Shown here: positions 48,569 to 60,535 of the stretch, in pieces | Layout of the letters: each line of letters starts with the position of its first letter | How positions within the stretch are numbered: position 1 is the stretch's first letter | From: Metaphire vulgaris | Taxonomy: Eukaryota; Annelida; Clitellata; Crassiclitellata; Megascolecidae | Direction of reading: 5' to 3' | Assembly (NCBI GenBank): GCA_018105865.1 | Contig: CM030837.1 | Span: 2,584,475 to 2,648,474, forward strand | Length of the DNA: 64,000 nucleotides | The notes under the pieces: model-generated | The model's database searches: none | The model's input: the letters and a program-made list of their open reading frames with translations, nothing else | Told to the model about the DNA's origin: nothing | Translations under genes and position numbers: made by a program

Positions 48569-48945
48569 AGGGGCTGTCCATTAATTACGTCAACAATTTT
48601 TTACCCCGCCCCTCTTGTCAACAAATCAACTTTCAGTGACCCACTATAATTATGTCAAAAATTTTTGACCCCCCCCACTAAGACCAGTGACGGGTCCCCC
48701 TAATAAGTTTTGAAGATTATTATTTTTGCAGTGATGAGACCTTTCCCCCTTTTCTTCTAAGACCCACTATTATGTCAAAAATGTTTTACCTCCCCCCACT
48801 AAGACCAGTGGCGGGTCCCCCTAAAAAGTTTTGAATGTTATTACTTTTGCTGTGATGAGACCTTTTCCCCTTTTCTTCTACGGCTGTCTTCTGTCGAACT
48901 TTTTCAAGCCCCCTATTTTGTTGAAGTAATTAATGGACAGCCCCC
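48569..48945. mobile_element. GGGGCTGTCCATTAATTACG-type MITE, complete
   Basis: AGGGGCTGTCCATTAATTAC at the left and GTAATTAATGGACAGCCCCC at the right. An internal block of about 120 bp (ACTAAGACCAGTGRCGGGTC through CCTTTTCTTCTA) is tandemly repeated twice. Confidence 0.8.
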
Positions 48946-49682
48946 AAGAACGCTGGTCTCGGAGCGTGCTAAAATTGACTTATCCACGGGGAGAAGCATG
49001 TAATACTCGCGCAAAACCGTGTAGCTGGGGGAAGGGACGGGGTAGGTGATAGGTACTAGGTAGTATATGAGATCGAAGAGAATGCAAGAAAGTTTAAAGC
49101 TCTACAGTACGGTATGACTTTTTCTACTCGTCAAGATTTTTTACTGTTTGTCGAAAAATGCCGATGCATCCCCCCTCCCCGACCCCTATTACGTAATCCT
49201 GTCTCCGCCACTGCGTACTATACTGTCTGTCCCGAGACGGTGAGTCAGTTCGCGGTTCAGATATACTACTGTATCTACTGTATCTGTTGCATTATACTGT
49301 ATTCTTAGAGCGCCTTCGGTCGACAATTTGCGAGAGGCCGAATCTCGAGACTGAGCGGAGAGAAGTCGTCATTGAGGTCAGTTCAGTAGTCGTCTTCTTG
49401 TGCGTCGGTAAAAATAGTCAATTCGGAACTCGAACTAAATTCCCCTTTTTTCGGGCGCCAACAGAGAATGCTCCGCCTTTTAATAACCGCGGGTCGATTA
49501 GTCACACAGACAGCGGCCGTTTGCAACACACCTATTTTTACGAAAGAGTCGAGCTGTTGAGATTTTAATATTCAAGAATGCTGTTAAGCCAAAAAAAGAG
49601 CCAGTCGCTAACGGCAAAATAAACCTACAAACAACAATCCCTTGTTACATCGGTTATGACACCACTTGGACGGGGGACAAGA

Positions 49683-49712
49683 CGTGGCCCTCGAGATATC
49701 TCGAGGGCCACG
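49683..49712. repeat. Perfect 30-bp palindrome
   Basis: CGTGGCCCTCGAGAT is followed directly by its exact reverse complement with no spacer. Confidence 0.95.
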
Positions 49713-49816
49713 GTCGAGTCGTGGAGAAAGAGACAGGCGTAATTATAGATAGATAAAGGCGTAAGAGGGGGATTGAAGAGATTGTCCTGGCTATTGTTCA
49801 GATTGGAGTTTGAATT

Positions 49817-49983
49817 CAGTGTTTATTCTAGCCACAAAGACAGAGGAAAGTTTAACATTTGGGCGGGGGCAGACATTGGGGAGGTCATACTACTTGCCAA
49901 AATGTCAAAAAAATTTAGGGGAATTTCAAACTTGGGGGACTCACCCAGAGAAGGTTTAGAAATTGAGACTAGAATAAACACTG
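49817..49983. mobile_element. hAT-type MITE (CAGTGTTTATTCTAG ends)
   Basis: CAGTGTTTATTCTAG at the left, CTAGAATAAACACTG at the right, perfect 15-bp inverted ends. No clear 8-bp target duplication. Confidence 0.7.
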
Positions 49984-50122
49984 GATTTTGATGTAGAAGA
50001 GAGGGTGATTGGAGCCCATTGGCGTATCCGCGAGGCGGCGAGGGGAGACCCGAGGACCGCAGCCCCCTATTCTCAGTGGTTTTCACACAGGCTTGCTTAG
50101 CTTCCTAAACCACTTAAAATCA

Positions 50123-50187
<65 letters not shown>

Positions 50188-50846
50188 GCTGGGATCGGGC
50201 GTGGGATTTACACAAAGCCAATGGGAAACTTTCCGAGGGCAAGACGGGACTGTAAATGTCTGTATGTAGAATAGCCTACTTGGAGTACCCCTATTCTGTA
50301 ACCCTGGCTACGCCATTCAATGGAAGTCGAGCCATGTCGACCACGAAGCCGTTGACATAAAAAACTGAGCAAACAACTGGGTAGACCATAGAGGTCTTGG
50401 AATGAAAGCAAACTTCCTCAGCTGTCGGCTTTGACAAGGCAGGGACGCAAGTCATCAGAGCAGACATTTTAACGGCTCTCTTCTACGGGCGACAGGCGCG
50501 ATTTCTTCCGGACAGTATTTTCGTTCAGAAGTATTTTTCTAGTGATCTATCGGTCATAGTGTTGTTGATGCTACCCTAGGCCTCTGCTGAAAAGAAGGGA
50601 GGGATAGCTTAGACCTATTTGAAGTTACGTTTTGCGTGCAATCGAGGTGTTGACGTTTAGCGCAGAGATCTCATTTAATTTTGCGAGAAAATTGAAGGAA
50701 CGAGCAAAGTTTATATTTTAGCCGCAAGAATTTAATAAAATCAGCGTTTAGACTGTTCGTCGGATCAAAGCGAATCATTTGAAAATGCTCCAACTGGTTG
50801 GATTTAGGTAATTAAATTGTTTTTGTGGTGTTTGATTTTTGATTTT

Positions 50847-50960
50847 AGGGGCTGTCCATTAATTACGTCAACAAATTAGGGGGAGGGAGTTTGACAAAGT
50901 TTGATAGTTGTTGACAGGGGAGGGGGTCAAGAGAAGTTGACGTCAACAATAATCCATTAT
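50847..50960. mobile_element. GGGGCTGTCCATTAATTACG-type MITE, 5' part
   Basis: AGGGGCTGTCCATTAATTAC, then TCAACAAATTAGGGGGAGGG and GTTGACAGGGGAGGGGGTCA. Right end not seen. Confidence 0.6.
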
Positions 50961-52103
50961 TTTACAAATGATAAAAAATAGGAAATTTCATGGAATACTA
51001 TTTATCACAATGGAAAAAGCCTGACAAGCAAAAAAGGTCATCGCCACCACATTATGACACTTGATCAGTGGCGTAGCAATATGCTCGGGGGCCCTTGGCG
51101 AAAAATGGGCAGGGGGCCCTTTCCAGAGACGATCTGACAAGTTTGCGAAAATGTTGACGAAAACCTTTTTTTGCTTGTCGGTCTTTCGATCTGATAACTT
51201 TAAAACTTTGCGAAAAAATTTTGTTTGGCTCGGGTCGGGGCCCTTTGCAGGTCAGGGGCCCTTGACATTTGGCCAGGTTGTCCATATGGTGATAATGCAA
51301 TGTGGTCTAATGATTTTTGCTGAGCTATTTATTGCAGGCTGGTATGGCTTCATAAATTGTGATTTATGTCTATGATATAACTGTGTATAGAAATGATAGC
51401 CAATAGAGAAATAGGAGAGAAGGGATCCAAGTGGCATTCTGTATAAAGGTAGAAGGAAAAGGATGGGGCCTAGAACAGATCCCTGGGGAACACCAATATC
51501 TATCTTTCAGCAAGTTTATTCAGCAACATAAGACCGGCAACATAAACAGAAATACATAATGACACAAGAAACTTTTAAAACTAACTTATACTAGAGAAGT
51601 CAAAATTAAAACTCGAATACAAATTAATTAAGTAACTAAAAAAGGTAAATGTATAATTTAGCATAGAAAGTGATAGCCAATTAGCTGATCAGAGGTTGTT
51701 CATCCTACAATGAGTTGAAGGATAACCTAAGGGATAGGAATCCCATAAGGTGGTTATCCCAATATGAAGTTATACTTTAATGGCAGAAAATAATTAAGAT
51801 GAGTGACTAAAGACTGATGTTCATTGAATTCGACTGAACACCGTTAGAGTGGACAGTATGAGTTTATCCTGAAAGTATGATTTGAACCAATCCAAAGCAG
51901 TACCCATACCCGATATAGCAGTACCCGATTTGAGCAGTACCAGTTATAGCAAACCAGTTTTCAAGTCTGTGGAGAAGGATTGCATATCTATTGTATTGTT
52001 GTTACACCACTGGACACATGCAAAGACTCAAAGAGTGATTCAAGCCGAGTCTAAGTTATTTTGCGTTGTTTAATTGACTTGTTTAAATTTTAGAAAAGTC
52101 CGA

Positions 52104-52175
52104 ATGTCTTCTCATAATTACGTGACGACTGTTGATTGTCAGAAAATACATAACAAATCAAAAAAATTTCCTGTG
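52104..52175 (+). CDS. NCF1/SH3PXD2-like: Organizer exon 1 (start, PX domain)
   Basis: Exon bounded by AAATTTTAG (to 52093) and CCTGTG|GTAAGT. The ATG at 52104 opens MSSHNYVTTVDCQKIHNKSK then KFPV, in register with the N terminus of Tks proteins. 52094-52103 would be 5' UTR. Confidence 0.75.
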
Positions 52176-52256
52176 GTAAGTTTCACGCAGTTAATGCAGT
52201 ACCACCACGCACACTAACTGTAGAAGTACACTTATCATTGTTATTATTATTATTAA

Positions 52257-52291
<35 letters not shown>

Positions 52292-52299
52292 GTGGTAGC

Positions 52300-52378
<79 letters not shown>

Positions 52379-52732
52379 AGCAGTAGTAGTAGTAGTTAAT
52401 AGTAGACTGGTAGTCAGTGTTGCCACACGGATTTTTGAAAACCCAAGATTTGTCTGCAAAAACACAAGACAGTCAAAAGAGTCACAAAGTCCTCCCTGAG
52501 TCTCAATTTATTGTTGTTGCAATGATCAGTGTGGCCACAATACGATTTCCCTGAAATTTTTCTTGATGTTTCAAATCTCGCTGTACTTCTCATGTTAATT
52601 GTAATAAGCTCGTATGGGGCTGTTATGGATAGAGCTGTCTTTAAGTGGACCACTGTAGCATATTAACTTCTATAGCGCCACTATCGTAAATCATAATTCC
52701 TAAGCTTCGCCGATGATAAAGTGGCACCATAC

Positions 52733-52777
<45 letters not shown>

Positions 52778-52855
52778 TGCACACACACACTTGCACATGC
52801 ACAAGAAACTATTCACAAGAATGTCCTGGTATTGCTATCAAGGAAGTCAGCATAT

Positions 52856-52896
<41 letters not shown>

Positions 52897-55800
52897 TTAT
52901 TTTGCATTTACTGCAGCCAAGAGACATTCACAAACCATCGCAGAACCAAGCAAAAAGAAAAACCAGAGATACATGCAGAATACAACACAATGCAAACAGA
53001 ATTATTACAACATAGACCTAAGAAAAACACAAGGCTTCACTTAGACATTTGGATTGCGTGTTTTGCAAACTAATATTGTATTACACACATACCGGCATTC
53101 GATATCGCTAGTACTATGAAACGCAGGCTGTCCATACAAACTATCCAGAAATTTAGCATACCGATTACTAATGTATTACAGCGATATTTTGTCTTGAACT
53201 GATGCCAACAATCTTATACAAGCATTTATTTATACAGTTGTTCAGCAAGTTCTTGTTAGTTTATTTAATAGGTGCGGTCACTTCAACAGCATACATATTG
53301 AAGTAAATATTGAACCAATAATAAAATAAATAAATCATGAATGTTTCTGTGATATGGAAGTTTTCAGTTCCATGAAAATAATGTAGTTTGTTTATTTCAG
53401 ACTTTTGAATTAGCACTTAATTGGTCCAATGGTCAAAAGACGACCATAGAACGTCCATACATGGCAGTGTTTGATTTCCAGGTGGGACTGTATAAAGTCT
53501 GCTGAATTTAGTGATAAATATTATGCTGTGCTTGCTGGCCATAGTTTGCATTTATAAGCAAATTAATATAGCTCAAGCGTAATAAAACTAATTTATGGAT
53601 CCATGGATGCATGTAGACATTAGGCAGAGTTGAATGATGTAATAATTATTGTTTGAAGACTGAAAATGGTTTTATTTCGATATTCTTGAGTTTTACCTTG
53701 CCCGTATCTTATAAATACCATTGGCATAGCCATGGGGGAACACGGGGGCCCGCCAACCCCTATTCGGATTGGGACCAATCGTGAGATTCATCCAAAACTT
53801 GTGAGTTGGGGAGGGTACGGTAGTTTTTGATCGAGGAAATGCACCAGACAGTAAACTTTAATGAGTTAAGACGACAACCTGTTTTTTTGCGCGTCAAGAC
53901 ATTTGGGCTGAAAAGTGTTGAAGTGCGCCCCTATTCTGGGATCCTGGCTACGCCGCTGTTAAATATGCATTTAACTGGTTCTATTTTGGATTTACAGAAT
54001 TTATTGAAAAAGAGTTATCCCGATTGTCAAATTCCAGACTTGAAAGGTTGTCTTTTGAAATACATATTTATGAAAATACTTTCGAATTTTGAATGTTTGT
54101 TACTTTCCCTATCTGTCTGTCTGACTTTCTTTGTCTTTGTGTCTGTTTCGTTGTTTGTCTTATTGACTTCTTCTGTGTTCAGAATGCTTTTTTGTTGGAT
54201 TGGACATGTATGGCAAAGTACACTGTAGCTGCTATGCATCATTCCACTATATTGACCTTCCTTGTTTTTTGTTAGTTTAACTATTCATGTCATTGTTATG
54301 AAGTTCAATAACTAATGGGAATTGAGGTGCTGAGTGGTTGTGTGATGTGTGCATTTGAGAACTAACTCATAAAGATAGTGCAGCTAAATGTGGCTTAAAG
54401 AAAGGCTGATAAATCAGATACGAATTTTCAGAAACATGCAGAGGTCGTGACCTGGGAAATGAATATTGACTCAGCTGCATGTTGAAACCCCACAATTAAT
54501 AATTAATTACCAGTAATGCAGCAAATGCTTGTTTTTACAATTGTCTTTACAAGTTATTTAATTCACTGGGATTTTGTTTAAATTAGAGGTTGCTGATTTG
54601 CTGTTTATATGGACAGTGTGATTTATTTTGAAAATAGTTTCCTTTCTGCCATATAGATGCTAGATGGTTCGAGTCGCTTTGGAAGGCAAGAAAAGAAGAA
54701 AAGAAGAAAGCACTGGATGAGTTTTTTCAGGTTTCTTCAATATTATTATTCATTGCTATTTTCCCTTCATTTCAAAGTGCTTATGAGCATGGGCGCCCAC
54801 AAAAATATTTCCAGGAGGGGCAAAAAACTCAATGGTCATGGTTAATATTTTAGCAAGGTTTTCAAATTCACTGTGATAATATTGGTATTTGTATTTTCCA
54901 GAGCGGGGGGCAAGTCCCCCTCTTGCCCTAATGTGCGGGCATCCATGCAAGTAATGCACTTTTGATTTAATGCTTGACAGCAGTATATTTCTATTTTGAA
55001 ACTATTAACCCCTTAACCGTGCATTTAACTGTAACTCAATGTAAAATGGACGGATATATCCGGGATCCCCAGTTAAGGGGTTAACTTTTAATTCGGTTGT
55101 ATGAATGCTTAAAAAACTAACATTGAATATCAGATTGTGAAGTTATTAGTAAGTAAGATGCACTGAAAACTGTTAGAGAATTTCGAGAAATGGATAGGAA
55201 AGATGTTATTTAATATTTTGTGGACAAATGGCTGTTTGAAAATTTGAAATGGGATGAATATGAATCAAGGTACACTCCATAGGCTCAGCGCCCGTACGGA
55301 GAACCAAAGGGTTAACACCTTCAGTTTTACATAGCAACGGCTGAACGAGGGCGGTTGCAAACCTTTCCCTCGCCGCCTTTCCTTCCACTGAGTTAACACC
55401 ATTTACAGCTGAGTCAGCTGGGGGCACTTGGGACAGAAACAACCGAAAAGTTTCTGCAGCGGCCGGGAGTTGAACCACGGACCTCAAGATTGGCAGACCA
55501 GTGCGCTAACCAATGCTCCACAGTGCACCATATGAATCAAGTATAAAGCAAATTTTAATATTCAGCTAATTAATCACTTTACTGTGTGTATTGCCTAAAA
55601 TAATTTCCTAAAACCATGTTTCTGTACTCTATTATGAAGAAAATCTTGAGTCTGCCCGAGAAGGTTGTATATGGAAAAGAAATCTCTGAATTTTTCACAT
55701 TCACCTGGCAAAGAGAAACTGGAAGGTATTAACACTGTTACAGTTTATGTTGCATTTGATATGAAATGGTAATGTATGACATAGATTTTTAGATAAATAA

Positions 55801-56925
55801 CTCATCAACCTGTAATGTAAAAATATAGTCATTCTGATTGCTTAGCTTATGTTCATCAGTTACATTACATACTACACCGTCAGAACATTCATGGTTGACG
55901 TTGTCATGTTGATGTGACAATGGTAGTTGTGATGACGCTGATGATGATGACGACAACGACGATGACTATGGCGTTAATTATGGCAATACTGTTGAAAAGC
56001 TGATTTAGGTGTCTTTGCTTGTGTAGTCAAGTGAATTAGGAAACAATTCACTTTTAGATGGTTGTGTTCTGTTTGGATTTGCCAAATTTTTCCAGTAAAA
56101 CTAGTGACAATATGATCTTTTGCCATGCTTTTCTTTATATGCATATGGTGCCTTTAGACTGGGAGGGTTTTGAAAAATCTGTGCAGTGACTCCTGGACTC
56201 CGGGAGTGAAACTGACAAGACCGGGGGGGAATCAGCTAGGAGGCTGCTGTTAGTTGATGTAGTATGCCAAAATTTCCGGGGGAGAACTTGAAATTTTCTG
56301 GGATGGAGGGAGGGCAATTTTCCCCATAAACGGCCTAGACTAAACCCTGAATCTGTGCATGTCAAGGAAACGTTTTGCAGCCATTTTAAGACTCAGAAGG
56401 AATTAGAAATAATTAATTTGATCAACAATGTCATAAGTTGTCTTTAGTATCTAGTCTCTTTTTGCTATTATGGTTTTCTGATTTTTTTGTTTCATTATAT
56501 TAATTGATTAAGAATTTATTCCTGACAGTGCCATAAATGAGAATCATTGGTAACCCAGTTTCTGCTATTTTCTGTTTTCCAACAGATCGGTGCACTTATC
56601 TTGAAATTATTTAGAAGAGATTACATCTGTCTTTTCTAATCTCATTCTTTGCAATTTGAATTGTTCTTTGGTAAACTTGTCTTGACGATGCATTTAGTAG
56701 TGAAGTGAGCTTTGAAGAAGAGACTCGTGTACACAGCACTGCAGTAATCTCTCCTGTTGAAAGTGAGGATACTTATCAATGCCTTGATTTAATTACTTGT
56801 GATTTGTCTCTTTAATTAATTGCAATTAACTTAATTCTAATTAATTAATTAATTAATTAATCAATTAAATAATTTCTTTTTGGCTTAAACGTTTTTGCTC
56901 TTTTTGAGAAAAAGGCATTAGTTTG

Positions 56926-56975
<50 letters not shown>

Positions 56976-59900
56976 CGACGACGACGATGATGATGATGAC
57001 GACGCTGATCATACTTTCAATTAGGCCTAATTTGTTAATTGCCATTATAATTAATTATTTTGATCATCATTTAAACACTAAATATTATATTTATAATTAT
57101 TGTAAATAATTGAGGATATGTTATGATATTGATTACCGGTATGCTGTTGGCAGAGAACTGCCAAGAGTTATAATAATAAAAAACGTACTTTTTGAAGTGG
57201 TTTAGTAGGCTCTAAGTGAGAACCACTGTAGTAAATCAGATTTGAAACAGCTTGGCTTGTAAGTGATAATGCTGATTGATTTATGATTGTTTGCTTGTAG
57301 GTGAATACGAGTCCATTGATATCGAAAAAGCTAACTACAGCATTCTCTCGATCAGACCCAAGAGTGTTGAAGTTTTTCATAGTAGAACCTCTACAGATTC
57401 GAACATCACGTATTGGGCTGTTACCGATTATTCGAAAAGGAAGTCTGGAGAGGTTGACTTAACAGTCGGAGCAGTTGTCAATGTTCTACAGAGAGAACTC
57501 TCTGGTATTTTAGAGATTTCTCTAGTAATCAAACACTTGGTAAACTTTTATCCATCATATTTTAATAATGATGATGATGATGATGATGATGATGATAAAA
57601 AAAAAATAATAATATACTTGGCATCAGCCAATGTTTGACATAAAGTGAAATAATTATGTATCTTAAATTTGTCTCCATAGTGTTTTATAGTAGGCCTACA
57701 TTTGGTTATCTTACCTAACCATATTAAAAAAGAAAATCAGTTTTGTTTGCCCTGCTTCCTGAAGCCCTAATGAGTGAAAGAAATGATATGCTGATGAAAA
57801 ACAGCTCAGAAGGTTTCATTTATGAAAATGTTAATCTTTCTTCAAAGAAACAATAATTCAAAAGAGTCTCGTAGATGCAGCACAAGATGGCATTTTCCTT
57901 TGCTCTAGTCAATATCAGAATTTCATTTGAAAGAAGAATCTGAGAACTTATTCCCTTAAAAGAATTATTATGATGCAGTAAAATTTCTGACAGTTTTCAG
58001 AAAATCGTCTGAAAACCTTAGCTATGGGCCTACCACTTTATCTTGATTTTCCCCCCTCTGAGTTATTATTTGACTCTGTTTTATTCGGTTGCTAATGCAG
58101 GCTGGTGGTTCGTACACGTTGAGGACACAAACGAACAGGGTTGGGCTCCTGGGGCTTGTCTCCTGCCCGACGATCGCACTAATCTACATGACTGCAGCAT
58201 AACAGGTTATTACATGGCACTATACAAATGCTATATTACATTACATTACATGATGGAACGAATAATGTCATCCTGAGTTCCTGACTCTTATTCTTCCGAT
58301 GTAACATTTTAAATTTGGGTTTGAAAAGGCTGTGTGCTACTCCAATCAACACTATTTCCTGCATTTTCTTTCCCTAGTGCCTTCCAAATTCATGAGGTAA
58401 GAATTTTGAAATTTGAGGGTAAAATCCAATCGTCCAACAGCAGCATTTCTTCTACTGTATTGCTCACCAACAAATTGGTACCTCCCCTAAATTTTGGGGA
58501 ATGATTTGCATTTTGTGGGGACTGGCCGATCCAAGTCCATGTGTGGCTCTGCTACTGTTCCACAATACCTAATGTTGGTTAAGATACAGTTATCTCCTTG
58601 CTATGCATTACTTTCCATTGATACTTAGTAAATTAGTTATTGCTCCTTTTATTTATCCTTTTAAACAGAAAATATCTACTAATATCAGCTTATCGCTAGT
58701 GTGATTGTTATTATTCTGATTCAAAAGTTTCCCAGTGTTTTATCCAGACTCCAGGCCTTTGGGGGGGATTGAGGCTTTCGGGGCGGGGATCGACTTGGTT
58801 GGAGGGGAAAAGACACAGTTCAATGCAAAATTTGTGTAAGTGCTGAGATTTTGGAATGAGGGGGATTTTGAGGTTTTGGGAGGGGGAGGAGTAAATCTCC
58901 CCTCCTAACAGGCTTGTATAAAACAAGTTGCCTGTTCTAAAATTTCGGTATACAGACCTTTAATCATGTGACAGTTAATCACTGACAGTTAACCACCTAG
59001 ACCTTTAATCACATCACATTTAATCACTTTGACATAAGATCATGTGACAGTTAATCACCGACGATTAATCACTAATCACCTAGGTTTGAATGTTCGACCA
59101 TTATACCATATTTTTCAATTTTAAAAATCTATATATCTAAATTCTCGATATTTCGACGTTGTGTGATGTAGGTTTATTTATAGACGCATCCATCAGAAAA
59201 CGATGGGCAAGCATTGACATTAATTTTGTAACACTCTTATCACACTGCAGTGTTAGATTATTGTGCTTTGTCCCTGGACAAAGCAAAACCTGACAATTAA
59301 CCCTAATGCGGTCAGTCTTGGCCGACCACGGAGGCTGCCTGCCATCAAGGGATCAGTGCTCGGCTAGCAGTAATAATAATAATAATTATGCACTTCTATA
59401 GCACCATTTCTAATACTCAATGGTTTCAATCGATGGTTCTTCAAATCCATCCGCAAAAGACCAGGTCATTCCAGAGATCAGTCAGAGGTAAAAACAGCAA
59501 GACAGACTATGGAGGAAATGCTAGTTGGAAGAGATGTGTTTTAAGCCTAGATCTGAAAATACTCAGTTTATTTTTAAGATCTGAATTTGACTGATTGTAT
59601 CATGTAGTCAAAGTCCAGTAACAGTGATTATATTATATAATCTTGATTAAATAAATGTCCATGTGAATAACTGTCGTGTGATTAAAATTATTGTCACGCG
59701 ATTAAATGTCACCACGCCAAAATTTCATTGTTTCTTCAGGACCATTTGGAGAGTTTCGGGTGCTGAGAGACTTTGAAGGAATCGAACCGGACGAGATCTC
59801 TTGTAAGAAGGGCGAAAAGGTGGAGGTGATCCAGGCTTCTCTCGATGGCTGGTGGGAAGTCAGGTGAGGATCACGGCCCGGCCTATTTATGCAAGTTAAG

Positions 59901-60495
59901 TAGGTAAGTAGGTAAGTAAAAGTTCAGTAGAATTGCTGACTGAAGAAATGTTGGATGGAGGAGTGGATGAGAACTCATGTCATCATATTTAATAATTTTA
60001 TAGACATTTGTTTTATTATTTTTAGGTGTAAAAATTCATGTGAATTTCTTATCTATGATCTAGTAGGCATAAGGTTGAAAGTGAATTGTGAAACATTGAC
60101 AAATATTTGTCCTGTTAATGATAACAATGTGTGCTTTCATAATATCTATGAATATTATATGATGACTGAAAAACTGTTTCACTTTAAGTTACCATAGCTG
60201 GCTAGCTCACTGATGTTTAGTCCTGATAAGCGTAAAAAGAAGCTAAAAAAGAAGAGAGCTGTCTAGAACTTTAATTGTTTATACTTCTACAGCGAGGTTG
60301 ATGCTTAATTTTTCAATGCTATTTGAATTTGCAGATGCAGAGGAAAAGTTGGTATTATACCAGCCACAAATCTTGAGCCTGTATCCAGTCAGGTAAGTGA
60401 AAACTGATGGCATGATTCTAGTTTTAGTAGTCTATGACACAATCAAGCAAACAAGTTCTAACTCCTCAAATCTTTCAATCTCTGCATTACCTCCT

Positions 60496-60535
<40 letters not shown>

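Larger units (their letters stand above)
45870..52093. other. Intergenic or 5'-UTR intron interval, no coding exon recognised
   Basis: Contains CT/CTGT microsatellites (46626-46654, 47167-47262), a pogo-like end near 46480, GGGGCTGTCCATTAATTACG MITEs (48569, 50847), hAT-type ends (49817, 51067), a 30-bp palindrome (49683), (ATT)n at 50126-50187, and a retroelement-like fragment near 51380-51560 whose translation includes MGPRTDPWGTP. A 5'-UTR exon of the downstream gene probably lies here but cannot be placed. Confidence 0.5.

Noticed and set aside
49287..49568. First coding exon of the organizer gene
   Set aside because: No similarity to a PX N terminus, and the ATG at 52104 already aligns with the family start.
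55206..55541. Minus-strand tRNA gene
   Set aside because: Acceptor-stem pairing is poor, a non-tRNA body follows and a target duplication flanks it; it is a SINE.
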